Below are positions 17,949 to 29,303 of a DNA stretch of 64,000 nucleotides, piece after piece. Origin of the DNA: Symbiodinium natans. Its lineage: Eukaryota; Sar; Dinophyceae; Suessiales; Symbiodiniaceae. Under the pieces are notes generated by a model. It was given only the letters and a program-made list of their open reading frames with translations. It searched no databases and had not been told where the DNA came from. The DNA lies in contig CAJNDS010002557.1 of the NCBI GenBank assembly GCA_905221605.1, positions 739,001 to 803,000 of the forward strand, read 5' to 3'. A program made the position numbers and the translations under genes. Within the stretch, counting starts at the first letter, position 1. Every line of letters starts with the position of its first letter.

Positions 17949-18300
17949 AGTACTGTAGCAGCCTGTATTGTACAGTTTTCGCCCCCGTGGATAGTGTTCC
18001 TGTACGTCGTGGACCTGATTGGCCAACTCGCATCCGGAGGAAAGAGGAGCCAAAAGGGTCGGGCGTTGACGAGGAATAGATCCTTTTCCCTAACCTCGGG
18101 ATAGTTATCTGTTCTCTTTACAACTCATAGCCGGAGGCCGGAGGATACTGAGGGCAGGTGGCTGTTCAGGTGAATATCGGGATAGGTGTACAACACGCAG
18201 CCGGACGGCTAGTGGATACATCTAGAGCGATAGGTTACCACCCCCTGGAGATAGCAACTCTGGGGATCCTTCCGATAGTTGACGTCGGGAGTGGCTCGGA

Positions 18301-18479
18301 ACGATTGGCTAGCTACCTTGAGTTCCCCGTTGACAGGGATACTGTTACTTCTGGTGCAACATTACAACCTACAACTGTAAATATACAACTTCTTTCTCCT
18401 CGTGTGGCCTGAGCTAGTTACTGGAACGGGTTGCGCAAGTTTTCATTGGTTTGGACACTTCGCACACCCTTGTGCCGCA
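18301..18479. other. Boundary between GATAG block and telomere-repeat mosaic
   Basis: Nothing recognisable is coded here. The last GATAG is at 18274 and the first telomere-like variant array begins at about 18480. No obvious target duplication or terminal inverted repeat marks the edge. Confidence 0.5.
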
Positions 18480-18534
18480 ACCCTGAACCCTGAACCCTGA
18501 ACCCTGAACCCTGAACCCTGAACCCTGAACCCTA
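18480..18534 (-). repeat. CCCTGAA variant telomere-like array
   Basis: About seven perfect copies of CCCTGAA, a one-base variant of CCCTAAA. This marks the start of the mosaic. Confidence 0.9.
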
Positions 18535-18624
18535 CCCAGGACCGGTTCGCACAGTGCCCTTGCCATGGACGCGCTCTCCGCAGCTCGAGGTGAGCTTGGT
18601 CTGGGCTCTGACAGTGGACCGTTT

Positions 18625-18721
18625 GGTTTAGGGTTTAGGGTTTAGGGTTTAGGGTTTAGGGTTTAGGGTTTGGGGTTTAGGGTTTAGGGTTTAGGGTTTA
18701 GGGTCTAGGGTTTAGGGTTTA
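18625..18721 (+). repeat. Interstitial TTTAGGG array
   Basis: About 13 copies of TTTAGGG with single TTTGGGG and TCTAGGG variants, G-rich strand on plus. It faces the opposite way to the array at 18480. Confidence 0.95.
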
Positions 18722-18845
18722 CGGGGTTTCGGTTCCCGTGCAAACCCATTTCAACCAACAAGGGCACCCTTTTATTCTCAGCTCACACTTGGGTCTAGAC
18801 CTAACCCCTCAACGTCTAAGCCCAAAACACCCACATTCTTTTTCA

Positions 18846-18965
18846 TACACATATATATATATATATATACATACATATACATATATATATATACATACAT
18901 ACATACATATACATGTAAATATAAATATAAATATATATATATATATATTTATATTTATATTTGTT

Positions 18966-19035
<70 letters not shown>

Positions 19036-19045
19036 TATATATATG
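18846..19045. repeat. AT/AC microsatellite (ATATAC/ATACAT)
   Basis: A run of (AT)n, (ATAC)n and a regular ATACAT hexamer at about 18965-19035. Any open frame across it, such as Tyr-Thr repeats, is an artefact of the repeat. Confidence 0.95.
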
Positions 19046-19189
19046 TACTCATGAAACTCCACAAGTCGGGTTCAGGTGTTTCGGGTTAGCGTACGGGTCA
19101 CTAGCCATCCCCCAACCCTCGGAAGTGTGCTGCATTCATCCTGCGCTGGCCCAATGGCGAATCTGACATCACCCACCTTCTCATTCTGG

Positions 19190-19567
19190 GGTTTAGGGTT
19201 TAGGGTTTAGGGTTTAGGGTCTGTATCACTTAGTTATCATGTGAGCGGCCCAGCGCCTGAATTCGAATTCAACGGGACATGACGTCATATTCTGCGCAGA
19301 CTTCCGCTGCAGTAGATGATCATGACTGGTCTTCACATCTGCAGGACCGCAAAGTGATGTGTGTGTGTGTGTGTGAGTGGGGTTTGGGGTTTTAGGGTTA
19401 AAATCCCTAAATCATCCCCACGAACTCCCAGACCCCCTAAACCCCAAACCCCAATACCCTAAACCCTAAACCCTAAACCCTAAACCCTAAACCCTAAACC
19501 CTAAACCCTAAACCCTAAACCCTAAAACCCCAAACCCCAATACCCTAAACCGTAAACCCTAAACCCC
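19190..19567. repeat. Interstitial telomere-like arrays, both orientations
   Basis: A short TTTAGGG array (19190-19220), unique sequence with a (TG)n run at 19359-19375, then about 15 CCCTAAA copies with CCCCAAA and CCCAATA variants at 19434-19567. Confidence 0.9.
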
Positions 19568-19696
19568 ACCCCCAATCTAAAACCGGGATCGTTGGATCGT
19601 TTGCACTCCAGGCTTCGCACTCCATGCTGCCCAGATGCTTTCTGCAGAAGCGGACACTCGGCCCAACCAGAAGGCACAACTTAGGCGACAGAAATA

Positions 19697-20110
19697 GGGG
19701 TTTAGGGTTTAGGGTTTAGGGTTTAGGGTTCCAAGGTGATGCTCTATCGCTGCTGCAAGCAACACCTTGGGAAGTCCAGCGGTCGCAAGGAGGGCTTGCT
19801 AAAGCGGCGCTGCTTTTGGATCCAACAGTCGGGGTCCTAAACCCTAAACCCTAAACCCTAAAGCCTAAACCCTAAACCCTAAACCCTAAACCCTAAACCC
19901 TAAACCCTAAACCCTAAACCCTAAACCCTAAACCCTAAACCCTACACCCTAAACCCTAAACCCTAAACCCTAAACCCAAACAAACCCAACTCGGAGGTTC
20001 ATGGTACTCATTAAACAAAATATGACTGTGCTTATAGTCCTTGACATGGCTAGAAGTACAGGTATACGTACAGTTATAAGTTATAACCCTAAACCCTAAA
20101 CCCTAAACCC
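19697..20110. repeat. Interstitial telomere-like arrays
   Basis: TTTAGGG at 19697-19730, a long CCCTAAA array at 19836-19978 (about 20 copies) and a short CCCTAAA array at 20084-20110, separated by about 100 bp of non-repetitive sequence with no gene. Confidence 0.9.
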
Positions 20111-20305
20111 GATAATTAGTACCATGGTTAATAAGTATGACTCTGGACAGGTGCCGGGCGACTGACCCGTGCCGACGCAGACCTGATTGGGGAAACATCC
20201 CTGAGGCGCTCCCTCGCTGGCCTTGAGGCGGAATACGTTATGCCAATATACTAAAAATGTGCTATCAAACGGCAATATGCCACATGATTCCCAAAGTGCG
20301 CCCAT

Positions 20306-20535
20306 CACCCTAAACCCTAAACCCTAACCCCTAAACCCTATACCCATAACTTCACGTCTTATGAGTATACGGGGGGGGGGGGGGGGGGAGACTAGGCATT
20401 CCGGCTCGAAGCCCAGAATGCGATCGTTTTCGTGCCTTCCAGCGCCGCAGGTCACAACAAAAGGGTTTAGGGTTTAGGGTTTAGGGTTTAGGGTTTAGGG
20501 TTTAGGGTTTAGGGTTTAGGGTTTAGGGTTTAGGG
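20306..20535. repeat. CCCTAAA remnant, poly-G run and TTTAGGG array
   Basis: A short CCCTAAA array (20306-20344), an 18-base G run (20371-20388) and about ten TTTAGGG copies (20464-20535). Confidence 0.9.
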
Positions 20536-20635
20536 CAGGGCGACACAGAGCCCCCAGCCCAATAAGCCCTAGCACCCAACCACATCACACCGAGGGCCGA
20601 GGGGTTTTTTTGCGGGGACACCTCAAGACCCCTAT

Positions 20636-20872
20636 AGGATTTAGGGTTTACGGTTTAGGGTTTGGGGTTTAGGGCTTAGGGTTTAGGGTTCAGGGTTCAG
20701 GGTTTAGGGTTTAGGGTTTAGGGTTTAGGGCTTACGGTTTAGGGTTTGGGGTTTACAGTAGGGTTTAGGGCACACATTGCGAGATTTCGGCTGTGGTCCT
20801 CATACTTGAGGGCTAAGGACGAACGGTTTTTTAGGGTTTAGGGTTTAGGGTTTAGGGTTTAGGGTTTAGGGC
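20636..20872 (+). repeat. Degenerate and regular TTTAGGG arrays
   Basis: A degenerate array at 20636-20771 with TTCAGGG, CTTAGGG and TTTGGGG variants, then a regular array at 20830-20872. Confidence 0.9.
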
Positions 20873-21359
20873 TTCGTGTTTTTGGCGTGGGCTCCGACGC
20901 TTCTCAGCAAGTGCTAACATACTGGAAGCACGTGACGCAAGAGATGCAGCCACCGACTTCCGCAGCAACTGACAGCAAAACAACATCCCAAGTGCCTCCG
21001 GGCCACACAGCAAACCCTAAACTCTACAAACCCTCAACCCTCACCCCAAGCCTCAGACTATTGAGCTCCTTCCTCCGAGCCCACCCCCTGCAGCTAGAAG
21101 ACTGCAACTTCCGGCATGGTTTTAGGGAACCCTAAACCTCAGGAACTAAACCATAGTCAGCTCTGAACTCTGTACTCGGAACCCTGAACGCCTTAAGCCC
21201 AAAGGCTCCAAGACTTGGGCGAAGCCCTCCCCTTAACCCCCCAAAGCCCTCCCCACCCTGTCTACCGCTGCTGGGCATGGTGCAGACGCGCCTGCTTCCA
21301 GGCCGCGCATTGAAGGGCTTACCAGGCTGCAGGTTCTCAGGGCTTATGTAGGGTTCCAC

Positions 21360-21417
21360 AGGGTTTAGGGTTTAGGGTTTAGGGTTTAGGGTTTAGGGTT
21401 TAGGGTTTAGGGTTTAG
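21360..21417 (+). repeat. Interstitial TTTAGGG array
   Basis: Eight tandem TTTAGGG copies. The flanking 20.9-21.9 kb stretch has no gene I can support. Confidence 0.9.
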
Positions 21418-21979
21418 CTTCGCATGCGCAACCCCTTAAGGGAGGATCTCGGAATTCTGAAGAACACGTACGATGCGAGAGATCCCAAAAGGGGACCAGG
21501 ATGTAGAAGAGCCGCCCCGAAGAGGCCCTATTCCCCCACAACAACCGAAGAGCATGTCCACTTCAGGGCGGAACCCACCCCACATCACAGTGCTTGGCCG
21601 AAACTGTGGTGGTTTTTACAAGACTTCCCAGGGTTGACCCTGCGATAGCTGCCGGGAGGCTCCTGAATATGCATGCCAGATGCTCAGAAGTTGCGGGTAT
21701 GGTCTCACGTCCAGCGTTTTTAGGGCTTAAGGTCTTAGGGTTCAGGGTTCAGGGTTGCAGGACGATGGATGTGAGGGATGAGTTTGGGTGTCAGGCTTCG
21801 GGCTTTGTCGCCCCATCCGCCCCAAATCCTAAACCCCTCCCTAAGCTAAAACCGAAACCCTAAACCCTGGAGCCCCCCAAACCCTAAACCCCTCCATGAG
21901 AGCCCTGATGAGTTCTTTGATTTCAGGGATGGCGTCATGCAGGTCAATGCTTTGCAGTGCTTCGGGTTCACAGTTTAGG

Positions 21980-22260
21980 GACAGAGAGAGAAGAGAGAGG
22001 GAGAGAGGGAGAGAGGGAAGAGAGGGAAGAGAGAGGGAAGAGAGAGGGAAGAGAGAGGGAAGAGAGGGGGAAGAGAGAGGGAAGAGAGAGGGAAGAGAGA
22101 GGGAGAGAGGGAGAGAGAGAGAGAGCAAGAGATGGAGCATGATGGGAGATTGTGAGAGCTAGACACAGAGAGAGAGAAAGAGAGAGGGGGGCGAGAGAGA
22201 GAGATAGGGAGAGAGAGAGAGAGGGAGAGAAAAACAAAAGTAGAAAGAAAGAAAGAAAAA
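21980..22260. repeat. GA-rich low-complexity tract
   Basis: Tandem GAGAGGGAA-type units passing into (GA)n and AAAG-rich sequence. Open frames on either strand here are repeat artefacts. Confidence 0.95.
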
Positions 22261-22409
22261 CATAAGAAAGAATGATCAAGATACAAAGCGCGAAGGGGGA
22301 CCTGTATCTGCAGAAGGGACAGAGCCTGCCCAGGGTGCCTGACAGCCGCGAAGTTCGGCTGGATCCTCCTCTGCTACGCACAGGGTGTCCTGGCCGAGGT
22401 TGATACCCT

Positions 22410-22623
22410 CAACCCTAAACCCTAAACCCGAAACCCTAAACCCTAAACCCTAAGTAAACCCTAAGCCCCAAAACTCTAGGTGTGGTGGGGCGGGGCGGCC
22501 GGAAGCCACGAAGCCCTGCAAGCAGAATCCTTGGACTCAACCCTAAACCCTGAACCCTGAACCCTGAACCCTGAACCTTAAACCCTGAACCCTGAACCCT
22601 GAACCCTGAACCCTGAACCCTAC
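22410..22623 (-). repeat. CCCTAAA and CCCTGAA arrays
   Basis: CCCTAAA copies at 22410-22457 and a CCCTGAA variant array at 22538-22623. The variant is locally uniform, which suggests local amplification. Confidence 0.9.
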
Positions 22624-23320
22624 AGGACTTCGCGGGTTTTTCAGAGCCGCGCCTTGGCTTTCTAGCAGGTACCGGAACAAAGTTACGAAGGCCAGTCAGG
22701 GGTGGCTCCTGGGTGCTCTGTCAGACATGTTGCTTGGGGCCTTGGTTCGTAGGACAAAAAGGCGACTTAATTGGAGGCCTTAGAGGAGCTCGGTCGGCTT
22801 ACCTTCCCGGATTTTCGGGGCTCTGGCCAACCCCTTCTTCCTTGACCCTATGCCCGAGCCCAGCCCTACAGCCAGAAACCCTTTAGGCTGAAGCAAGCTG
22901 CCCCCGGATTGAAGATTGAAGCAGCAGACCATTCATCTCTGACCATGCGGACAGGATACAGTGCGTATTGAGGCCTGTTGGCTCCAGCCTTTACTTTTGC
23001 CCGGAGGTGTGAGCTCGAGCTTTGCCAAACTTTGAGCACATGCTACCACTTGTGCAGGATGCTACTTTCCCCTGAGGTGCAGAATCTGCTTGCTTGTTTG
23101 GCTAGCACCTACATTCAGAAGTAGCGGAGACGCAAGGGTGTGGGTGGTCGGAAGAATCAGCGCCTTCTTCCTTCTTTTCAAGTCTTGGGAAGAAAGCCGT
23201 GGGCGGGATAAGACTCCAGCGGGCAACCCGTACAGTTCCGAGACTTCACGCCTAATGCTTTGCCGTTTTTCGGGGCAGGCAAGTATTACAGCAGCCGGGC
23301 CTCGACGCTTTTCGTGCCAG
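22624..23320. other. Unique-looking sequence without a supported gene
   Basis: About 700 bp of mixed sequence. Short frames exist but have no recognisable domain and no consistent codon pattern. No RNA gene was recognised. Confidence 0.5.
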
Positions 23321-23785
23321 CCCTAAACCCTAAACCCTAAACCCTAAACCCTAAACCCTAAACCCCAAACCCAAACCCTAAGCCCTAAGCCCTAAACCCT
23401 AAACCCTAAACCCTACTCAGCAGCCCCTTCCACCGCCCAGGGAGGAAATGGAGCACCCAACCATGGAGGCGGCCTCGTTGAGGGTCGTCTTTGTCGGTTT
23501 CAGGGCACTTGAACCCTAAATCCGAAACCCTAAACCCTGAACCCTAAACCCTAAACCCTAAACCCCCTGAACCCTTTAGCAGGATGTGTGATCTGCGGTT
23601 GGGTGTTCGGCGCTTGAGGTTCAGTCTGTTCCGGCAAAAGCAGGCCGCTGCTCTTTGCATGTCGCAAGGCCCATTCATCCTCCATGCTCGTGGCGGCCTC
23701 GAATTCCTCGTCAGCTTAGCCTGGTTATAGGGTTCAGGGGGTTTAGGGTTTAGGGTTTAGGGTTTAGGGTTTAGGGTTTAGGGCG
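23321..23785. repeat. Three interstitial telomere-like arrays
   Basis: CCCTAAA at 23321-23416 with CCCTAAG variants, CCCTAAA at 23511-23576, and TTTAGGG at 23734-23785. There are two orientation changes within 500 bp. Confidence 0.9.
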
Positions 23786-23918
23786 TAGCGTTTCACCCGC
23801 CTCCAAGACGCAGCAAGCACCAGCAGGCCACAGCAATGTCGTTTCCTGTGCTAAACTTCTTCTAGGCACCCTGGGATAGTTGCCATGTTTCCCCTTATTC
23901 GGCCGAAGAGTTTCAGAG

Positions 23919-24028
23919 TACCATAGAAGCCTCAATGATTAGAATAGGATTTTGGGGGTTATTATAGTATAATTGTAAAGGAACCATGAGGGAAAACTAT
24001 TAGTAGTTATTCCGACCCCCCATAGTAT
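23919..24028. mobile_element. MITE-like element, family 1 (copy 1)
   Basis: About 110 bp with imperfect terminal inverted repeats. One end reads CCATAGAAGCCTCAATGATT and the other ends TATTCCGACCCCCCATAG. It matches the copies near 46.2, 48.8, 54.3 and 59.05 kb, for example in the core 'ggaaccatgagggaaaact'. No coding capacity. Confidence 0.7.
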
Positions 24029-24144
24029 TCAATCAGAAGGTTTCAAGGGCCAGCCTCGTCCACAAATGACTCAGGCCGACAAGCAAGACGATCAGTATGT
24101 CGCAGGGCAGGACTGCCTACGGGGGCTCGGGCCGAGGGGGTTCG

Positions 24145-24210
24145 GATTTAGGGTTTAGGGTTTAGGGTTTAGGGTTCAGGGTTTAGGGTTTAGGGTTTAG
24201 GGTTTAGGGC
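24145..24210 (+). repeat. Interstitial TTTAGGG array
   Basis: About nine copies with one TTCAGGG and one CTTAGGG variant. Confidence 0.9.
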
Positions 24211-24757
24211 TTAGGGCCTAGAGGGGATGTTGGGTTTTTGGGTGGCTATGTGCGAGCGTTGGCGTGGTTTTCAAGCACCCTCCCCTCCCCTCCTCCACCC
24301 GCGCTCTCAAGCGCAGCCTTGGACCCAACTGTCAACCTATTCCTTCGATCATTTGACCGCTACTCTCCGAAAGGTCCCAAAAAATCTCCGAATCTTGTAC
24401 ACAAGATTCCTAGTCCGACCCTCGCCGTACTGCTAATCAGAGCGGTGAGATCAGGGTTCGACCCATCAATCGTTTGGCTTCCCCCCACATTTTCGGGTTT
24501 TCGGGAGGGGAGCAGTGGTTCGGGTTCTTCATGTCTGCTGGGCTGAGGATTCCGGGTTTGCGAAACATTGCAAGGGTTCGGGGGCTTCGGCGCTCAGGGC
24601 TGTTCAGGGCTGTTTAGGCTTTCTAGGTGGTCTTGTAGGGCTCTTGAGGGACAGGGGGTCCAGAGGGGGGTTCATGAGGGGTAGGTGCCTAAGGAACCTT
24701 TAGGGAAGCTTTGGGAGCCTGTGTAGGGAGCATTAGGGAACCTTGGGTTACAGACCA

Positions 24758-25026
24758 CCCTAAACCCTAAACCCTAAACCCTAAACCCTAAACCCTAAAC
24801 CCTAAACCCTGAACCCTAAACCCTAAACCCTAAACCCTAAACCCTAAACCCCCCTCCCTTAAGAACCCTATAATGGTGGTGCTTCTTAGATCGAGGACAT
24901 CGAGGCCCGAGCGACTTTCACAGCTTCTTTCGAGGCTCGGGTAGGGCCCTTTGAGCGAATTCTACATCGTTTAGGAGGTTTAGGGTTTAGGGTTTAGGGT
25001 TTTAGGGTTTTAGGGTTTTAGGGTTG
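24758..25026. repeat. CCCTAAA array followed by TTTAGGG array
   Basis: About 13 CCCTAAA copies (24758-24853), 120 bp of other sequence, then TTTAGGG passing into TTTTAGGG (24978-25026). Confidence 0.9.
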
Positions 25027-26062
25027 GAGGACTCAGCAGCTGAGTAAGTAACCTTTAGCCTTTTGGGGTAGATAGAACCCTACCATAATTGAAAGGTTCA
25101 GCTTCTTTGGCCCAGGGTACTCAGCAGCTAGAATGAAGTGCTCGGGAGGAAAGCCCCACAACCCTAGAGCCCAAAGGCTCGCAAGCTTGCCAGCGAACGG
25201 TTTCAGGGCCTTGCAAGAAGCGCGTTTTTGCCGACTCTAGCAGACAGAGGGCAGGGGCAGATGGGGTCCAGAAGAAGCCCTGCAAGTTTAGAAACTGACA
25301 GTAGTTCAGGGTTCAGGGTTTAGGGTTTATGCAAGACATCGTGCACATCCGATGATCCAGAAGCAGTCGACTTGTGGAGCCACTAGGGTAAAGAGGGTTT
25401 AGGGGGCTTTTAGCGCAACCCGAGCTCGGGTCCCCGGCTCAGATGCAGGGACTTGTGCTGTATTTGCAGCTTAGGGCTTTGGGTGTAGAGGTGTTGGTGC
25501 GAGTCACTTTCATGGCTTCTGATCTTTGTACAAGATTCTGGGAGCTTCCAGCACATGTGGTACCCTTGACACTCCCCACGTATAGTAGAAAGCTCCTCAG
25601 AAGGACCTCCGATGGGGATCCGACTTTTCGGAAAGCCCAGGTCTCAGCAAAAACACTCTGTCATAGTGGGGTAACATTTTACATGTTTAAGGGTACTTAA
25701 CCTCAATAAGGAATAGTGACTTACATGTTTAATACTATCCCAACTAGAACAAGCCAAAGCAACAATCGGCCTTCTGACATCCCGTCTCTCTCAGACAGGT
25801 GGAAGCGGCCAGCACCTCAGACTTCATTCCCCTTCTACCGACGACTGCCGGAAGTGTCCACAAAGCAAATTGTTTCGGCAGGGGTGTGCAGAAGACAGGT
25901 AGGGTCCTGAACCTGAAGCCCTTTAGCCAGCACCCAACGGCCCTGAACCCGTCAAGGTGTCAATTTCTGATCGCTGCCGGTGGTCCACCATCACATCCCC
26001 AAAGCTTCTAGCTTCCAGTCTTGCGTTGGAAGATTGCCCTACCCACGAGCTGTCTGGGTGCG
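25027..26062. other. About 1 kb without a supported gene
   Basis: Mixed sequence with isolated telomere-like heptamers near 25310. No domain-bearing frame and no RNA gene recognised. Confidence 0.5.
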
Positions 26063-26490
26063 CCGGATTGGGCCCTTCTATCCTGCCTGCCTTGTCTTCG
26101 GCAAGGATGCACGGATGAATTCAAAGAAAGGGCCACGGCCCGATCTAAGAGCCAGGCACGATGCTGTGGTCTTCAGACGGGAACATCAGTGCTTGCGGAG
26201 CCCTTCAGGCCAACGTGCCAGCACCGGGCGCATGACAGCAAGACCATGGGCTAAAGTGCTTGCTGGGGGCTACCGAACTCAGGCCATGCCTGATTCCACA
26301 TTGCTACTTCGGGGAGGCCCACGTGCAAAAATCTGTAGGTCTGCATGATGCTTTGTGGGAGCGCGGGCGAGGGCGGTTTGGGAGAGGTGTGAGTGTCAAT
26401 GTAGCTCGAGCCCGAGCTGTGTTGAGTGTACTAAGACAGGCCACTACTTTGAAGAGAATCCTTTGATGCAGAGACGCCGGTATCCAGTTT
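26063..26490 (+). repeat. 428-bp direct repeat, copy 1
   Basis: Matches 26666-27093 at a constant offset of 603 with no difference noticed. A shorter shared piece upstream (26031-26060 and 26557-26586) lies before an insertion present only in copy 2. Frames inside are identical in both copies, and nothing indicates a functional protein. Confidence 0.9.
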
Positions 26491-26665
26491 CGCAAGTTTC
26501 TAGCATCCAGTTTTGGAGTCCATGTTTCGGAATTTCTGGCCTCGTTGTTCGTTAGAAGATTGCCCTACCCACGAGCTGTCTGGGTGCCGCTGTCGCTTCT
26601 GTGACAGCGCAGGCGGCTCGCGCACCAGTGGCCGGGTGCGGGGCAAGCCTTGTGGAGCACTTGCC

Positions 26666-27093
26666 CCGGATTGGGCCCTTCTATCCTGCCTGCCTTGTCT
26701 TCGGCAAGGATGCACGGATGAATTCAAAGAAAGGGCCACGGCCCGATCTAAGAGCCAGGCACGATGCTGTGGTCTTCAGACGGGAACATCAGTGCTTGCG
26801 GAGCCCTTCAGGCCAACGTGCCAGCACCGGGCGCATGACAGCAAGACCATGGGCTAAAGTGCTTGCTGGGGGCTACCGAACTCAGGCCATGCCTGATTCC
26901 ACATTGCTACTTCGGGGAGGCCCACGTGCAAAAATCTGTAGGTCTGCATGATGCTTTGTGGGAGCGCGGGCGAGGGCGGTTTGGGAGAGGTGTGAGTGTC
27001 AATGTAGCTCGAGCCCGAGCTGTGTTGAGTGTACTAAGACAGGCCACTACTTTGAAGAGAATCCTTTGATGCAGAGACGCCGGTATCCAGTTT
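26666..27093 (+). repeat. 428-bp direct repeat, copy 2
   Basis: Partner of 26063-26490. An adjoining segment (about 26587-26665, containing GGCCGGGTGCGGGGCAAGCC) recurs in diverged form at about 27232-27301. The unit therefore belongs to a larger, rearranged repeat family. Confidence 0.9.
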
Positions 27094-27654
27094 TCGAATG
27101 CTGTACGTTGGGAGATTCCCGAACGAGCGCATGCTGATCTCATGTTTTCTGATCCCCGCCATTGATCCCCGCGAATCACATCACATCCCCGAGTTTCTAT
27201 GTACATGTTTAGGAATTTCTGGCGTTGTTGTCGCCGCTGTCGCATTTGCGACAGTGCTCACCACTGGCCGGGTGTGGGGCGAGCCTTGTGGAGCCCTTGC
27301 CCATGGGCTAAAGTGCTTGCTGTGTAGCCCTAAACCCTAAACCGGTCTTGGGGTTGAAGGGGATCTTGTGTCGGAACATTTCATTTTGTGCAGGGGCTGC
27401 CCTAGCTCAACATCAAACCGGAAGAAACTGGAGCATGGACTACCCCAACTTGCCGGGTTTAGGGTCCAATATTTAGGCGTTAAGCCTTAAACCCTAAACC
27501 CTAAACCCCCAAAACCCGAAGCCCTGAACACGCTGGAGTCAGAGTTCTCACCATTGGCAAGAGGGAGCTGCTAACCCTAAAACCCCTGTACAGAGGATGA
27601 CCCCCCAAAACCCGCTAAACCCTAAACCCCAAACCCTATAAGCCCTAAGCCCTC

Positions 27655-27738
27655 AGCCCTGAACCCTGGACCCTGGACCCTGAACCCTGAACCCTGAACC
27701 CCGAACCCTGAACCCTGAACCCTGAACCCTGAACCCTG
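27655..27738 (-). repeat. CCCTGAA/CCCTGGA variant array
   Basis: About 12 units, mainly CCCTGAA, with CCCTGGA at the left end. Confidence 0.9.
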
Positions 27739-27860
27739 AATGAACTCTTACCCTATGAACTCTGAGGACGACCACCTTGAGGTGAGCCCACCCTACCGGC
27801 AGTTTGCTGCCAAGGTGGGTGCCACTGTGCAGCTGACCTGCACACAGCAGTGGTGGCGGG

Positions 27861-28506
27861 AGGGGGGGGGGGGGTAGGACTTAGGGGTTTTGAGGGTTCT
27901 GGGGTTCTGAGGGTTCTTAGGGGTTTTAGGTTTGTTTAGGGTTTTTTGGTTTTTTTGGGGTTTGAGGGCTCAGGTTTAGTGAGTGGGCCTGTAGGGATCC
28001 GAGACCCTGCCGCACCAAGGATATGCTTCTTGCTTCTGACTGTCGTCTTGGAGGTGTACGCAAAGGCGCCGGGGGTTGAGGTGCCAGAGCTTTCTGCCGG
28101 ATACCTCCGAATCTCTTTCCCAAAACGCAATCTTAGCCCAAGAGCTCTAAACCTCATGGGACTACCTTGGACCCTTAAGGTTGTACCCATTGAACATCTG
28201 CTATTGGCATATTTGGGCTACATCAGGAGCATATGAAGGGCTTAAGGGAACCTCTTAGGGGGACATCCTAGGGGCCACCCAGAACCCAGCCGAAGAATCA
28301 AATCTCTAGTGGCTCGGGTTTTTTAGCCGCAAAGCCCCGAACCCCAAACCCGGGTCTTCCCCCCAGTTTCGGGTTGTACTTGCACAGCACTTGGTTGCTG
28401 TTTTAGGACGTCGGCGACCAGGCAAGCCCCAAGCTTTACACACCAACTCGTTGCACTTTGCCAAAAGATCGCTGCGCGGCATGAGAAGCATCAAAGTTGC
28501 GCCGGA
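27861..28506. other. Poly-G run and G/T-rich degenerate telomere-like sequence
   Basis: A G run at about 27861-27875, then loose TTTTAGGG-like sequence to 27975 and mixed sequence with no supported gene. Confidence 0.5.
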
Positions 28507-29046
28507 TAAGCCCTAAACCCTAAACCCTAAACCCTAAAGGCCACCCGCACAACTTAACACCCTGTATCCCTCAGCCCATTCTGCTCCAGGAAGCTGTGCA
28601 CGAATTCTCGGCCAAGTTGATGCATGCGATTGGGCCGCGATACCCAGATTTAGAGTTTAGGGTTTAGGGTTTAGGGTTTGGTTTAGGGTTTTAGGGTTTA
28701 GGGGTTTGCGGAGAGCAGGTTGACTTAGGGCATCTATGATCAGCGTTTTTTGGGGCATTTCCCGTAATCCCGGGTATGGCAACAGTCCAAAGAGCCCTGG
28801 ACCATAAATGCCCTAAACTCTAAACAGATTTTGGGATAGGGTTTATGCTTTGTAAGGCTTCTATGCCTTATCGGGCTAAATTATAAGGCCTGCAGGGTAT
28901 GCAGAATTTATTGGGTTTGTAGGGCTTTGGGCTTACTATTAGGCTTACAGGGCTGAAAAGGTTTGTAAACCCTAAACCCCTAAGCCCCTAAGCCCGAAGC
29001 CCTAAACCCTAAACCCTAAACCCTAAACACTAAACCCTAAACCCTG
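28507..29046. repeat. Scattered telomere-like arrays
   Basis: CCCTAAA at 28507-28538, degenerate TTTAGGG at 28652-28703, CCCTAAA at 28968-29046. No gene lies between them. Confidence 0.85.
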
Positions 29047-29303
29047 GAAGTAAGGGAACCCCCAAGCCGCCACCCATTCAAAAAGCCCTGGAAGCCTAAG
29101 GCAGCTGAAGGTCCATCTACACCCCCACACGACAAGAGCCATCCCCAAAGCCCTATATTTTCCTTAAAGCCTCCCCCAAAAGAACAGCCCTAAATCCTAA
29201 CAATCTAGAACCACCCTGAATTCCAACAACCTAGAACCACCCCTAAATCCTGACAATCTAGAACTCCACCCTGAATTCTATCAACCCTGAAGGCCAGGAA
29301 AAG

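Larger units (their letters stand above)
1..18300 (+). repeat. Dense one-strand GATAG/GGATAG motif field
   Basis: GATAG recurs about every 20-250 bp on the plus strand throughout this block. By hand I count 7 in bases 1-600 and 16 in bases 16959-18300 (16990, 17040, 17099, 17348, 17411, 17452, 17488, 17611, 17720, 17856, 17990, 18100, 18181, 18229, 18250, 18274). About 1.3 are expected by chance in the latter stretch. In that tail 13 of 16 are GGATAG. The reverse complement CTATC was not seen there. In the coding parts it appears in the two codon phases that avoid a stop (GAT-AGN, giving Asp-Arg/Ser, and NNG-ATA-GNN, giving Ile). The field ends near 18.3 kb. Confidence 0.85.
16959..18300 (+). 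other. Non-coding tail downstream of ORF C, still carrying GATAG
   Basis: No convincing gene is present. The frames are short and their composition differs from ORFs A-C. The stretch contains GATAG motifs at the same density as the genes, a diverged GGCTnGCCACCAATAAGACC repeat and a 16-bp palindrome. It probably forms the 3' untranslated or terminal part of the same element, because the motif field ends at its right edge. There is no clear polyadenylation signal or terminal repeat. Confidence 0.6.

Noticed and set aside
18738-19166. 142-codon frame rich in Tyr-Thr and Tyr-Ile
   Set aside because: It is a translation of an ATATAC microsatellite.
21896-22381. Arg/Glu-rich and Ser/Leu-rich frames
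   Set aside because: Both strands of a GA-rich low-complexity tract give such frames; no other support.
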